Shown: one piece after another, positions 8,106 through 15,243 of the stretch
How the letters are laid out: the number at the start of each line of letters is the position of its first letter
Numbering within the stretch: the stretch's first letter is position 1
Assembly: GCF_001921215.1 (NCBI RefSeq)
Contig: NZ_MSIF01000006.1
Coordinates: forward strand, 124,001-188,000
Direction of reading: 5' to 3'
DNA from: Actinophytocola xinjiangensis
Lineage (GTDB): Bacteria; Actinomycetota; Actinomycetes; Mycobacteriales; Pseudonocardiaceae
Length of the DNA: 64,000 nt
Notes under the pieces: generated by a model
Databases searched by the model: none
Told to the model about the DNA's origin: nothing
The model's input: the letters and a program-made list of their open reading frames with translations, nothing else
Program-made: the position numbers and the translations under genes

Positions 8106-8177
8106 CTCTCCCACCAGGACTCGAACCTGGACTTCCCGGGTAACAACCGGGTGTGCTGCCGTGTGCACCACAGGAGA
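8106..8177 (-). tRNA. tRNA-Asn(GTT)
   Basis: This is a normal 72-nt cloverleaf: acceptor TCTCCTG/TGGGAGA with two terminal wobble pairs, D arm GTGC/GCAC, anticodon stem CCCGG/CCGGG with loop TTGTTAC (anticodon GTT), and T arm CCAGG-TTCGAGT-CCTGG. The discriminator is G, as in other Asn tRNAs. CCA is not encoded. Confidence 0.88.
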
Positions 8178-8208
8178 TGAAGCGCCCACAAGCATCATCG
8201 GGGCGCAG

Positions 8209-8297
8209 CGGAGGATGCAGGGTTCGAACCTGCGCGACGCTTCCGCGCCGACTACCGTTTTCGGGACGGCTGCCTTACCGGGCTCGGCCAATCCTCC
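8209..8297 (-). tRNA. Type II tRNA (long variable arm), anticodon CGA, Ser-like
   Basis: The 89-nt gene has a perfect acceptor stem GGAGGAT/ATCCTCC, an anticodon stem GCCGT/ACGGT with loop CCCGAAA (CGA, serine UCG), a long variable arm of about 20 nt, and T arm GCAGG-TTCGAAC-CTGC. The nearly universal U33 before the anticodon is C here, which would be unusual for an active decoder. Discriminator is G, as in Ser tRNAs. Confidence 0.75.
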
Positions 8298-8300
8298 AGG

Positions 8301-8430
8301 TGGGGTTACCGGGGACTCGAACCCCGGACCGGTCGATTAAGAAGGAGAAGGAAGCGCTCCCATGTCCGCGAATCGCGGTGAGCGGGCGCGCTACGCAGAT
8401 CGACTGCTCTGCCACTGAGCTAGTAACCCC
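8301..8430 (-). tRNA. tRNA-Lys(CTT)-like gene with 56-nt insertion in the anticodon loop
   Basis: Both halves of a tRNA are intact: acceptor GGGGTTAC/GTAACCCC (8 bp), D arm GCTC-AGTGGCA-GAGC, anticodon stem GTCGA (8404-8400) and TCGAC (8336-8332), and T arm CGGGG-TTCGAGT-CCCCG with discriminator A. The 3' side of the loop ends TTCTTAA, which would give anticodon CTT. The anticodon loop is 63 nt instead of 7. The extra 56 nt folds as a hairpin (AGCGC/GCGCT outside, CCGCG-ATT-CGCGG inside). It could be a small intron, a tRNA-mimic RNA such as a Y-RNA relative, or an inactivating insertion. Confidence 0.6.
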
Positions 8431-8470
8431 ATAGCTACTTTCTGTCTGCTCCACTGTGAACTTGTCAATG
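8431..8470 (-). promoter_or_regulatory. Candidate promoter of the tRNA array
   Basis: Upstream of the first tRNA on the minus strand there is a TTGACA hexamer (around 8461-8466) and a TAGCTAT element just before the tRNA. Their spacing (about 25 bp) is too long for a standard pair, so only the TTGACA with a weaker -10 (around GACAGA, 17 bp on) would be conventional. Confidence 0.35.
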
Positions 8471-8581
8471 AGGCCACGTCCCGAATGTGCCCCTTAGGAC
8501 ACCGCCCGCCACGCAACCGAACACGCAGTTCCCCTGCTGAGGTCAATGCTTTCGACAAACAACTCCGTGTTTGTGCACGGT

Positions 8582-8621
8582 AAACAAAGAAATCCGCCCT
8601 GGTCGGTTTCCCGACGGGCGG
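8582..8621 (-). terminator. Intrinsic terminator after the 35-codon gene
   Basis: On the minus strand, a stem CCGCCC/GGGCGG with an inner GTCGG/CCGAC stem and a GAAA loop is followed by ATTTCTTTGTTT. This is a classical rho-independent terminator, placed about 25 bp after the stop of the small gene at 8646-8753. Confidence 0.75.
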
Positions 8622-8645
8622 CTCCCTTGACGTGACATCACCTGG

Positions 8646-8753
8646 TCACGGCGGGGAGCCTCTGCCCTTCAGCCACGAACTGGCCGAGCAGGCGACGACG
8701 GCCATGGTGCCGTTATGGCCCCAGGTCGCTCGCTCATGCATTCGGCCGGTCAT
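8646..8753 (-). CDS. Small hypothetical protein, 35 residues
   Basis: A 35-codon frame starts at an ATG (8753) preceded by GAGGAG seven bases upstream and is followed by a strong intrinsic terminator, an arrangement typical of a real small gene. The peptide opens MTGRMHERATWGHNG, has a small hydrophobic middle with one Cys (VVACSASSW) and ends WLKGRGSPP. No family is recognised. It lies between the NRPS cluster and the tRNA array. It could be a regulatory peptide, a ribosomally made peptide precursor, or a fortuitous frame. Confidence 0.45.
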   Translation of the reverse strand: MTGRMHERATWGHNGTMAVVACSASSWLKGRGSPP

Positions 8754-8942
8754 GGTTTCTCCTCAGTTCGTTCTGACAGGATCAATCATGGCCGACCAGC
8801 CGCGTGCCGTCAACGCGGTTAACCGAAGAAATCGCCGGAAACTTCCGCCGCCGACAATCAGGCGAGACTGAACTTCTCGGCGTGCACCTGCCTGACAGGA
8901 CCCTCCAGGTGACGAACGCCGCGCCCACCTGCTGGCCGACCA
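8754..8942. other. Intergenic stretch with hairpin after the thioesterase gene
   Basis: Just past the thioesterase stop, an inverted repeat (CACCTG ... CAGGTG with an inner CCTG/CAGG, near 8888-8913) may end that transcript. The rest presumably holds the promoter of the small gene at 8646-8753. Nothing else was recognised. Confidence 0.35.
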
Positions 8943-9677
8943 CTACTCCACGCCGCGCACGGGACGGTCGTCCAACAGCTCGACCAGCGCGTCGCGCAAC
9001 AGGTCGGGTCGCTCGGCCAGGTACATGTGGCCGCCGTCCACCTCGACCAGGCGGAACTCGGCGGTGGTGGCGGCCGACCACTGTCGACACGACGCCGCGT
9101 CCACCAAGTCGTCGTCGCGGCCGCGCAGGGCGGTGACGGGGACGTCCAGGCGAGCATCCGGTTCGGCCTGGTAGTTCTCGCGCATCTGGACGTCCGCGCG
9201 CAGCACCGGCAGGAGGACTTCGCGCATCTCCTCCATCCGCAGTGCCTCGTGGACGTAGCCGACCAGTCCTTCGACGCGGGCCAGGAACTCGTCGTCGTTC
9301 AGCCCGGTGATGCCGTCCGCGCGAGGCTGCCACGGTCCGGGGGCTCCGCTCACCACGAGCCGGGCCAGCGGCACGGGCGAGCGCCGGGACAGCTCGCGGG
9401 CGAGTTCGAACGCCAGCAGCGCGCCGAGGCTGTGCCCGAACAGCACCACCCGGTCGGCGCCGTCCAGCCTCGGCAGGACCCACCCGCACGCCTCGTCGAC
9501 CACGGCCGCCACCTCAGTGTGCGGGGACTCGACGAACCGCTCCTCGCGTCCGGGCGGCTGCACCGCCAGGACGGTGAACCCGGCCGGGACGGTGGCCGCC
9601 CATTGCCGGAAGAACGCCGCGCCTCCCCCGGCGAAGGGAAGGCATACCAGCGCGGTCGTCGTGGAAGTGCGGGTCAT
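8943..9677 (-). CDS. Type II thioesterase of the NRPS cluster
   Basis: This 244-residue alpha/beta hydrolase belongs to the GrsT/TEII family that hydrolyses mis-primed or stalled acyl groups from carrier proteins. It has the N-terminal CLPFAGGGAAFFRQW block, QPPGREER, the nucleophile elbow GHSLGA (about residues 81-86), an acidic segment RGRDDDLV and the catalytic His in GGHMYL near residue 220. Length matches the family. It is divergent from the carrier-condensation protein gene. No integrated thioesterase domain was seen in the window, so this enzyme is the only thioesterase available for editing or release. Confidence 0.9.
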   Translation of the reverse strand: MTRTSTTTALVCLPFAGGGAAFFRQWAATVPAGFTVLAVQPPGREERFVESPHTEVAAVVDEACGWVLPRLDGADRVVLFGHSLGALLAFELARELSRRSPVPLARLVVSGAPGPWQPRADGITGLNDDEFLARVEGLVGYVHEALRMEEMREVLLPVLRADVQMRENYQAEPDARLDVPVTALRGRDDDLVDAASCRQWSAATTAEFRLVEVDGGHMYLAERPDLLRDALVELLDDRPVRGVE

Positions 9678-9751
9678 GTGGGTCTCCGCCGGCTCGTGTC
9701 GTGGCTCGCGTGGCCCAGAGAACGCTCACACGACCGGGGGCCGGCGTTCCA

Positions 9752-9769
9752 GTCGGGCAATCCACCGAC
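9752..9769. promoter_or_regulatory. Candidate cluster operator 1: GTCGG-N8-CCGAC
   Basis: A perfect inverted repeat GTCGG-GCAATCCA-CCGAC (7-bp arms if the flanking CA/TG is included) lies in the 162-bp divergent promoter region, about 75 bp from the thioesterase start and 71 bp from the carrier-condensation start. It matches seven other sites in the cluster. Confidence 0.6.
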
Positions 9770-9839
9770 TGCCCGGCGCCGGTCCGCCGGAATACCGTCG
9801 AAGGCGATTCCAGGTCTGGCCGGAGGAGGGCGACACCGG

Positions 9840-11504
9840 ATGTCGGATCACCAGCCCGGGGCGGTGGTGCGCCCGATCGTCACGACCGGCGGGCCGCTCG
9901 AGAAGAAGGTCGAGGCGATCTGGTCGGAGGTGCTCCAGCGCGAGCACGTCGGCCCGCACGAGGACTTCTTCGACCTCGGCGGACAGTCGCTGCTCGCGGC
10001 CCGGCTGGCCGAACGGCTGCGGGACGAGTTCGGTGTCCACTTCTCCGTGCGGGAGCTGTACGGCGGCTCCACCATCGCCGACATCACGCGGGTGTTGTCG
10101 GACCGGACGACCACGACCGCCGAGGACCCGGACCAGCCGATCCCGGTGCTGCCGCGCCGGTCGGGCGGCCCGGTGCTGCCGAGTGTCCCGGGAGAGCAGT
10201 GGTTCCCCGCCGCGGTGTCGCAGGTGGGCATGTGGCGCGGCATCGCCGCGAAGGGTGGGCCGGCCCTCGCGATCACCAGCGGCCTGCGGATCCGAGGTGT
10301 GCTGGACCCCGAGCTGGTCGAGGTGGCGTGGAACGCCGTGATCGCCCGGCACGAGACGTTGCGCACCGCGCTCGTCGACCGTGACGGTCAGCTCACGCAG
10401 GTCATCGCCGAGGAGGTCCACGACCGGGTACCGGTGACGCCGGTGCGGGCCCTCGCCGAGTTCGACGACGCGGCCAGGCACGAGGTCGACCGCCCGTTCC
10501 CCCTCGCCCGGCGACCTCTCGCCCGGCTCCGGCTGTTCCGGCTTGCCGAGGACGATCACATCGCCCTGCTGTTGACGCACCACATCATCAGCGACGCGCG
10601 GACGCTGGAGGTGCTCGTCCGTGACCTGGCCGCCGGGTACGCTGCCGCCGCCACCGGCACGCCGGTGCCGCTGCCGCCGCTGCCGGTCCGCTGGGTCGAG
10701 TTCGCCGCCCGGCACCGGGAACGCCTGACCGGTCCCCGCGGGGCCGAGCTGCGCCGCTACTGGGCCCAACGGCTGGCCGGGGTGGTCCCGGTCGACCTGC
10801 CGAGCGACGTCGAGCCCCCGCCGGACCAGGACGCCCACGACGCGCAACGCGGCGACACACTGGTCACCGCGCTGACCCCGACGACGTTCCAGCTCCTGTC
10901 CGAGCTGGTCCGGACGTATCGCGTCACGTCGCACGTGGTGGGGCTCGTCGCCCTCACGGTGGTGCTCGCCCGCCGTTCCCGGCAGCGCGACATCGCCGTC
11001 GACGTCCCGGTCTCCTTCCGTGACCACAGCCAGCTGGACGACGTCGTCGCCGACTTCTCCAACGACGTGATCGTCCGGTCCGACCTGTCGGCCGACCCGA
11101 CGCTCGCCGAGCTGATCGACGCCACCCGCGGCCGGCTCGCCGACGACTTCGCGCACCACGACCTGCCCCCGTTCCTGCTCGCCGAGCACCTCGGCGAGCA
11201 GGGCCTGATGGACCGCCTCGCCGAGGCCCTCTTCACGGCCGAGCACGACCCCGAGGTGGCGCCGCAGCTCGGGCCGCTACGGCTGGAGCCGCTCCACCCG
11301 CCTCGGCAGTACGTGACCCGGCCGTTGAGCGTGCGGCTGCGCCACAACGACTCCGGTGGGCGGCTGATCGTCCGGTACCGCACCAACCGGTTCACCGCCC
11401 GGCGGATCGCCGAGCTGGTGCACGACTACCTCGACCTGTTCCGCGAGATGGCGCACCACCCCGAGCACCGGGTCTTCGCGGACTCGGTCAGGGACGTCGG
11501 GTGA
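9840..11504 (+). CDS. NRPS protein, PCP-condensation (T-C)
   Basis: The protein is 554 residues from the ATG at 9840, which has GGAGGAGG about 10 bases upstream. Residues about 20-95 are a peptidyl carrier domain with the phosphopantetheine site DFFDLGGQSLLAARL. The rest is a condensation domain with the active-site motif HHIISDA (Gly of HHxxxDG replaced by Ala; the second His and Asp are kept) and the structural motif DFSNDVIVR. There is no adenylation domain, so its carrier must be loaded in trans, perhaps by the adenylation-carrier or condensation-adenylation proteins encoded nearby. As the T-C protein lacks anything downstream, its C domain may act as a terminal, release-type condensation domain. 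It is convergent with the adenylation-carrier gene, overlapping by 17 bp. Confidence 0.85.
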   Translation: MSDHQPGAVVRPIVTTGGPLEKKVEAIWSEVLQREHVGPHEDFFDLGGQSLLAARLAERLRDEFGVHFSVRELYGGSTIADITRVLSDRTTTTAEDPDQPIPVLPRRSGGPVLPSVPGEQWFPAAVSQVGMWRGIAAKGGPALAITSGLRIRGVLDPELVEVAWNAVIARHETLRTALVDRDGQLTQVIAEEVHDRVPVTPVRALAEFDDAARHEVDRPFPLARRPLARLRLFRLAEDDHIALLLTHHIISDARTLEVLVRDLAAGYAAAATGTPVPLPPLPVRWVEFAARHRERLTGPRGAELRRYWAQRLAGVVPVDLPSDVEPPPDQDAHDAQRGDTLVTALTPTTFQLLSELVRTYRVTSHVVGLVALTVVLARRSRQRDIAVDVPVSFRDHSQLDDVVADFSNDVIVRSDLSADPTLAELIDATRGRLADDFAHHDLPPFLLAEHLGEQGLMDRLAEALFTAEHDPEVAPQLGPLRLEPLHPPRQYVTRPLSVRLRHNDSGGRLIVRYRTNRFTARRIAELVHDYLDLFREMAHHPEHRVFADSVRDVG

Positions 11505-13269
11505 CGGTGGCCTTCCGCCGTACGGCCTCGGCCGCCGCGGTGAGCTCGCCGGCGGACGCCGCGCGGTCACGCAGCGCCTGCGCCTGTTCCGCCACGGTGA
11601 CCCGTTCGTAGAGCGCGCGCATCGGCAGGTCGACCAGCAGCGCCTGCCTGATCAGCGTGCGCAGCCGGCCGGCCGCGAGGGAATGCCCACCGATATGGAA
11701 GAAGTTGTCGTGCACGCCGACGTCCTCCACCCCGAGCAGGTCCTCCCACAGGACCGCGAGGGCCGCCTCCAGCTCGGTACGCGGTGGGACCGACCGCCCC
11801 GCGCGCACCGGCGCGGGTAGCCCGGACCGGTCCACCTTTCCGTTGGCGGTCAGGGGTAGCCGGTCGAGGACGACCACCGCGGCGGGGACGGCGTACTCGG
11901 GCAGGCGCCGGCGCAGCCAGGCCAGGATCACCTCGGGCAGGTCCGGTTCCGGTGCCGCGGTGACCGTGACGTAGCCGGCCAGCCGCCGGTCGTCGCCGCC
12001 GGTCCCCCACACCGTCACGGCGGCCGCGCCGACCAGCGGGTGCGCGGCCAGGCATGCCTCGACCTCACCAGGTTCGACCCGGAACCCGCGGAGCTTGAGC
12101 TGGTCATCGGAGCGGCCGTGGAAGTCCAGCGACCCGTCCCGCCGCCGGTGCACCAGGTCCCCGGTCCGGTAGAGGCGCCCTCCCCCTGGCCCGACCGGAT
12201 CGGGCACGAACCGCTGTGCGGTCAGCCCGGGTTGCCCGAGATATCCCTGCGCGAGCCCTGGCCCGCCGAGGTACAGCTCGCCCACCTCGCCGGGCGGCGT
12301 CTCACAGAGCAACTCGTCCAGCACGTGCGCCCGGGTCCCGCGAATCGGCAGTCCGATGGGGATGGTGCGGGCGTCCGGCGCGACGTCGTGCACCAGGTGC
12401 CAGGTCGCGAAGGTCGTGGCCTCGGTGGGTCCGTACACGTTCAGCAGCCGCCGCGGCGGCCGGGCGCACACCGCGCGCACTCGCCGCGGGTTCGCGGCCT
12501 CACCACCGAACAGCACGACCCGCAACGACGCGAACGCCTCCGGTGTGGTCACGGCGATCTGGTTGAACAGCGACGTGGTCACGAACATCACGGTCACCCC
12601 GTGCGCCCGCAGCGCGGTGGCCAGGCGTTCCGGCACCAGCAGCGTCTCCCTGGGCAGGACCACCAGGCCGGCTCCGGAGCACAGCGCGCCCCACAGCTCG
12701 AAGGTGAGCGCGTCGAACGCCGGGTTGGACGCGAGCGCCACCCGGTCCGCCGTGCTCAGTCGGACGTAGTCGTCGGCGGTCACGAGGTCACGCACGGCGC
12801 CGTGGGAGACCACGACGCCCTTGGGTGATCCGGTGGTGCCGGAGGTGTAGCACACGTAGGCCGGCTCGTCGTCAGCCGGACGCGCCATCGGCAGCACGCC
12901 TGGCATCGCGGCCATCCGCGTGGTGTCCAGCTCGGTGATGATCGCCGCGGCACCGCAGTCCCGCATGACGGTCCGCTGCCGGGCCGAGGAGTCCTCGGCG
13001 TCGAGGGCGACGTAGGCCGCGCCGGTCCACAGCACCGCGACCAGTGCCACCACCAGGTCCGGCCCGGACGGCAGTCGCACGATCACCCGGTCGCCGCGCC
13101 GGACGCCCTGTGCCACCAGCACCTCAGCCAGCCGCCTCGCGCGGTCGGCCAGCGCCCGGTAGGTCAGCTCACCGTCCGAATGGGACACGGCGACCGCGTC
13201 GGGCCGTCGTTCGACCCAGCCGGCGACCAGACCGACCACACCGCCGGACTCAGAGGCGTTCGAAACCAC
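11488..13269 (-). CDS. Free-standing NRPS adenylation-carrier protein (A-T)
   Basis: The protein has 593 residues. Residues about 15-500 form an intact adenylation domain: A3 YTSGTTGSPKG, A4 FDALTFELWG, A5 NVYGPTEATTF, A7 YRTGD, A8 GRSDDQLKLRGFRVEPGEVE, and A10 NGKVDRSGL with the catalytic Lys. A carrier domain follows, DNFFHIGGHSLAAGRLR. It would activate one amino or carboxylic acid and hold it on its own carrier. The pocket starts Asp-Ala..Phe; I cannot name the substrate. No condensation domain is present, so it must pass its substrate to another protein. It overlaps the stop of the upstream GS-like gene by 20 bp, so it is in that operon. Confidence 0.9.
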   Translation of the reverse strand: MVSNASESGGVVGLVAGWVERRPDAVAVSHSDGELTYRALADRARRLAEVLVAQGVRRGDRVIVRLPSGPDLVVALVAVLWTGAAYVALDAEDSSARQRTVMRDCGAAAIITELDTTRMAAMPGVLPMARPADDEPAYVCYTSGTTGSPKGVVVSHGAVRDLVTADDYVRLSTADRVALASNPAFDALTFELWGALCSGAGLVVLPRETLLVPERLATALRAHGVTVMFVTTSLFNQIAVTTPEAFASLRVVLFGGEAANPRRVRAVCARPPRRLLNVYGPTEATTFATWHLVHDVAPDARTIPIGLPIRGTRAHVLDELLCETPPGEVGELYLGGPGLAQGYLGQPGLTAQRFVPDPVGPGGGRLYRTGDLVHRRRDGSLDFHGRSDDQLKLRGFRVEPGEVEACLAAHPLVGAAAVTVWGTGGDDRRLAGYVTVTAAPEPDLPEVILAWLRRRLPEYAVPAAVVVLDRLPLTANGKVDRSGLPAPVRAGRSVPPRTELEAALAVLWEDLLGVEDVGVHDNFFHIGGHSLAAGRLRTLIRQALLVDLPMRALYERVTVAEQAQALRDRAASAGELTAAAEAVRRKATVTRRP

Positions 13270-14635
13270 GCGCCAGCTCCCAGTCGGTCACGGCGGCGTC
13301 GAACGCGGCGAGCTCGATCCGGGCGTTGTTGGCGTAGTGGTCGGTCACCTCCGGGCCGAAGACCTCCCGGACCACCTCCGAGGCCTCCCACCGGGCCAGG
13401 GCGTCGCGCAGTGTCGCCGGCACCCGGGGCGCGGCCTCGTCGGCGTAGGCGTTGCCGCTGAACACGGTCTCGGGGGTGAGCTCGCGTTCGAGACCGTGCA
13501 CCGCGCCGGCGATCATGGCGGCGATCGCCAGGTGCGGGTTGACGTCCGCGCCGGGTGCCCGGTTCTCGAGCCGGACGCCGGTGCCGTGCCCGGCCACCCG
13601 TACGGCGCAGGTCCGGTTGTCGACGCCCCAGCGGATCGCGGTCGGGGCGAAGGAGCCCGGCGCGTACCGCTTGTAGGAGTTGACGTGTGGCGCGTACAGC
13701 AGGCTGAAATCCGGCATGGTCGCCAGCAGGCCGGCCGCGACCCGCTGCCCGGTGACCGACAGGTGGCCGGGCCCGGCGCCGGGCATCGCGGGCGTGCCGT
13801 CGGCGTCGCGGACCGAGAAGTGGATGTGGCAGGAGTTGCCCTCGCGCTCGTTCGGCTTGGCCATGAAGGTGATCGACATGCCTTCCTGGGCGGCGATCTC
13901 CTTGGCGCCGTGCTTGTAGATCGTGTGCTGGTCGGCGGTGGTCAACGCGTCGGCGTACCGGAACGCGATCTCGTGCTGGCCGAGGTTGCACTCGCCCTTG
14001 GCACTCTCCGGGACCAGCCCGGCGCCGGCCATCTCGTTGCGGATCCGGCGCAGCAGCGGCTCCACCAGGTCCGTGCCCAACAGCGAGTAGTCGACGTTGT
14101 AACGAGTCGCCGGAGTGAGGTCGCGATACCCGCGCCGCTGTGCGTCCCCATAGGACTCGCGGTAGAGCACGAACTCCACCTCGGTAGCCACCTGCGCGGT
14201 CAACGCGTGACCGGCCAGCCGGTCGAGCTGCCGGCGCAGGATCTCCCGGGGCGCGACGGCCACGTCCGCTCCGTCCGGCTTGACCGGGTCGGCGAGCAGC
14301 AGCGCGGTCCCCGGCTGCCAGGGTATCCGCCTCAGGGTGGCCACGTCCGGACGCGTCGTGAAGTCGCCGTACCCGGTCTCCCAGTTCGCCAACCGATAGC
14401 CGGGCACGGGGTTCATCTCGACGTCCACGGCCAGCAGGTAGTTGGACGACTCGCTGCCGTGGGCAAGGATCTCGTCGACGAAGTGCCGACTGTGGAACCG
14501 CTTGCCCTGCAGCCGTCCCTGCATATCCACGAGGGCCATGACCACGGTGTCGATGCCACCCGCGTCCACCTCGGCGATCAGCTCCTGCACCGTCAGCGGT
14601 GGGCCCACGGCGTTCCGGGTCGCTTCGATGGTCAT
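13250..14635 (-). CDS. Glutamine-synthetase-family ligase (gamma-glutamyl-amine synthetase-like)
   Basis: This 461-residue protein belongs to the glutamine synthetase superfamily, closer in layout to PuuA/GlnA3-type gamma-glutamylpolyamine ligases than to housekeeping GlnA. Visible blocks are VEFVLYRESYGD, the Glu metal ligands in KGECNLGQHEIAF, EGNSCHIHFSV with its metal-binding His, NSYKRYAPGSFAPT and RLENRAPGADVNPHLAIA. The reaction would be ATP-dependent formation of a gamma-glutamyl amide. The ATG at 14635 overlaps the stop of the upstream gamma-glutamylcyclotransferase-like gene by ATGA. Together they suggest that an amine intermediate is gamma-glutamylated and later unmasked, as BtrJ/BtrG do in butirosin biosynthesis; here this is inference. 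Confidence 0.85.
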   Translation of the reverse strand: MTIEATRNAVGPPLTVQELIAEVDAGGIDTVVMALVDMQGRLQGKRFHSRHFVDEILAHGSESSNYLLAVDVEMNPVPGYRLANWETGYGDFTTRPDVATLRRIPWQPGTALLLADPVKPDGADVAVAPREILRRQLDRLAGHALTAQVATEVEFVLYRESYGDAQRRGYRDLTPATRYNVDYSLLGTDLVEPLLRRIRNEMAGAGLVPESAKGECNLGQHEIAFRYADALTTADQHTIYKHGAKEIAAQEGMSITFMAKPNEREGNSCHIHFSVRDADGTPAMPGAGPGHLSVTGQRVAAGLLATMPDFSLLYAPHVNSYKRYAPGSFAPTAIRWGVDNRTCAVRVAGHGTGVRLENRAPGADVNPHLAIAAMIAGAVHGLERELTPETVFSGNAYADEAAPRVPATLRDALARWEASEVVREVFGPEVTDHYANNARIELAAFDAAVTDWELARGFERL

Positions 14636-15210
14636 GTCGAGTACGCCGGGTCGATGACGCTTCGCAGCTCGCGCACCGGAAGACTCGACGGCCGCGTCAG
14701 GCGGTCGAAACTCTCGAGCCGGCCGATGTGCGCGAACGCCGCGTGCACGGCCTCCACATACGCCTTGCGCCGGCAGACCGGCCGGCCGTCGGCGACCGCG
14801 TCCTCGACGCGCCGGCACACGTCCTGCCGGGGGACGTACGCCTGCACCACGGCGTCGCCGGGTTTCCCGGCCCAGTCGACCGACCGCGTCACGTCGACCC
14901 GGTCGTAGCTGCGTTCCCGGGGATCGAGGAAGCCGAGGTCGGCGTCGGAGACGGGGACGACGGCCCCGTCGCAGTTCCAACCGTCGCCGCGCTGGCCGAT
15001 GCCGAGCGCGGCGGTCACGCCGTCGAACTCCGATCCGTCCGGCAGCAGGAAGGTCCGTTCGGGGTGGGACACCTTGTCCGAGGCGACGTTCCACGCCCGC
15101 TCCCAGCCCGACAGCACGGCGTAACTCATCTTCTCCCGGTCGATCGGGTGTTTGAGCGTCGACTCCACCTGATCGGGGCTGACCAGTATTCCGTACACGA
15201 AGAGGTACAT
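14632..15210 (-). CDS. Gamma-glutamylcyclotransferase-like (AIG2/GGCT fold) protein
   Basis: The 192-residue protein starts MYLFVYGILVSP, the beta-strand and glycine loop (YGxL) that forms the gamma-glutamyl site of GGCT/AIG2-like proteins. The fold continues through FLDPRERSYDRVDV, where the ERxYxRVxV motif is typical of the family. A longer than usual C-terminal tail (about residues 130-192) carries QAYVPRQDVCRR and no known domain. The enzymes release 5-oxoproline from gamma-glutamyl amines. It lies 33 bp after the cysteine hydrolase gene and is coupled to the GS-like gene. It could cleave a gamma-glutamyl protecting group made by that ligase. Confidence 0.7.
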   Translation of the reverse strand: MYLFVYGILVSPDQVESTLKHPIDREKMSYAVLSGWERAWNVASDKVSHPERTFLLPDGSEFDGVTAALGIGQRGDGWNCDGAVVPVSDADLGFLDPRERSYDRVDVTRSVDWAGKPGDAVVQAYVPRQDVCRRVEDAVADGRPVCRRKAYVEAVHAAFAHIGRLESFDRLTRPSSLPVRELRSVIDPAYST

Positions 15211-15243
15211 GTCGCGATTCCCATCGAAGTCGTACCCCGGCGG

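Noticed and set aside
8602-8615. GTCGG ... CCGAC within the terminator, as another cluster operator
   Set aside because: The spacing is 4 rather than 8 and it is part of the terminator stem.
9726-11246. Long minus-strand frame opposite the T-C protein
   Set aside because: It is the reverse reading of the condensation domain, with low-complexity composition and no recognisable motif.
13250-14635. Housekeeping glutamine synthetase
   Set aside because: It lies within an NRPS operon with coupled genes and has a PuuA/GlnA3-type layout, so a specialised ligase is more likely.
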